NCBI GenBank assembly: GCA_015075445.1
Contig: JABTUJ010000029.1
Location: 62,001 to 126,000 of the forward strand
Length of the DNA: 64,000 nt
Direction: 5' to 3'
Origin: Verrucomicrobiales bacterium
GTDB lineage: Bacteria; Verrucomicrobiota; Verrucomicrobiia; Limisphaerales; J093
This document shows, piece by piece, positions 63,437-64,000 of this stretch. Position numbers and translations under genes: made by a program. Each line of letters opens with the position of its first letter. Position 1 is the stretch's first letter. The notes beneath the pieces are model-generated. The model worked only from the letters and a program-made list of their open reading frames with translations. It made no database searches and was not told the origin of the DNA.

Positions 63437-63679
63437 CTACACCCCCGCCTGAACAAGAAGCCAGGCGACATCGGTGTTGTATCGTGCCAGGGCGCGAAGG
63501 CGATGAAGCCGACCCGCTTCGCTCTGAGCTTGAGCCGTGGACAAGACCATCGCCGCCGTCATCGGAGGAGCCTTTGGGAAGGGGTCCACCACCGGCTTGA
63601 GAGGCGGCGCTTCCGCGACGGGGTCAGGCTGAACTACCTCCTCCGCCGGGACCGGAGTTCCTTTCTTCTGGAACCTCAT
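63437..63679 (-). CDS. Small phage protein
   Basis: 80 aa from ATG 63679: MRFQKKGTPVPAEEVVQP, a Pro-rich middle, then helix STAQAQSEAGRLHRLRALAR. No family recognised. It follows 63681-63989 by two bases, so co-transcribed. Confidence 0.5.
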   Translation of the reverse strand: MRFQKKGTPVPAEEVVQPDPVAEAPPLKPVVDPFPKAPPMTAAMVLSTAQAQSEAGRLHRLRALARYNTDVAWLLVQAGV

Positions 63680-63680
63680 G

Positions 63681-63989
63681 TCACCGATTGAGTGAAACGA
63701 CCGCCGGGGCCTTACGGACCGCGGTGACCGTAATGTTCGTGACGGGAACGGTCGCTGCATTCGCGATCGAAAGCAGCTTCAAGTAGGCCGCTCCCGGGAC
63801 GCTGATATTCGTCCAGACGGTCTGCGCCGTTGCGTTCGTGCTGGTCGGGATCGTGATGGTAACCGACCCCACCGTCTCGATTTCAGAATCGGACAGTCCC
63901 TTCGCGAAGGTGTAGACCACGTTCGCCTGGACGTTGGTGGCCGCCGGCTTCTGCGTGATGAGCAGGCCGATGTTGTCGAACCGCGCCAC
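63681..63989 (-). CDS. Phage structural protein
   Basis: 102 aa, beta-rich: LITQKPAATNVQANVVYTFA, VGSVTITIPTSTNATAQTVW, AAYLKLLSIANAATVPVTNI. Could be a head-decoration or adaptor protein. The phage operon continues beyond the right edge of the window. Confidence 0.5.
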   Translation of the reverse strand: MARFDNIGLLITQKPAATNVQANVVYTFAKGLSDSEIETVGSVTITIPTSTNATAQTVWTNISVPGAAYLKLLSIANAATVPVTNITVTAVRKAPAVVSLNR

Positions 63990-64000
63990 CGATAGACCCC

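Overview
The window looks like a chromosomal segment of a Verrucomicrobiota bacterium, perhaps from the Limisphaerales/Pedosphaerales side. This is inferred from gene content: an LL-diaminopimelate aminotransferase of the type common in that phylum, a DUF1579 protein, a Cys-type sulfatase, LamG and thrombospondin-3 exoproteins with verrucomicrobial C-terminal ends (KFYRARR, RYFRA), a fused ECF sigma/zinc-ribbon kinase pair, a four-helix-bundle-suffix protein and many dispersed intergenic palindromes. No rRNA or tRNA gene was recognised.

Layout. 1-13.3 kb: housekeeping and accessory genes (universal stress protein, hybrid histidine kinase, DUF1579, double alpha/beta hydrolase, glycogen-binding protein, RRM protein, dapL, serine acetyltransferase, GH140-like glycosidase). 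Many are cut by single-base frameshifts that often sit at C/G homopolymers, so consensus errors are likely. 13.3-15.8 kb: a regular array of ~103-bp hairpin repeats split, inside one unit, by a 1.66-kb element carrying one 516-aa gene. 16.0-17.4 kb: an in-frame deletion scar joining HsdM and HsdR ends, then a broken GH16 glucanase. 17.7-31.2 kb: a compact five-gene operon with a lysozyme-like protein, a caspase-like protein and three giant proteins of 1034, 1054 and 1655 aa that I cannot assign. It is free of frameshifts and flanked by 188-bp direct copies of a GH16 gene fragment. This is the strongest candidate for an undescribed system.

31.4-45.5 kb: toxin remnants, ECF sigma factor plus Ser/Thr kinase, SagB-type nitroreductase, BNR-repeat exoenzyme, four-helix bundle protein, double LamG protein, sulfatase and thrombospondin-3 protein. 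46.2-50.0 kb: a chromosomal integron with an IntI integrase on the plus strand and five cassettes on the minus strand. Each cassette ends in a recognisable attC site and each encodes a small lipoprotein or membrane protein. 50.05-64 kb: a minus-strand siphovirus-type tail module (tail fibre, hub, NlpC/P60 peptidase, DUF2163-like proteins, tape measure, chaperone pair with a predicted -1 frameshift, tail tube, head-tail joining genes) that runs off the right edge.

Genes work together mainly in three blocks: the five-gene operon (tight spacing, one GTGA overlap, a promoter just upstream), the integron (integrase, attI and cassettes) and the phage tail module (overlapping ATGA junctions throughout). 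The rest are single genes separated by repeats.
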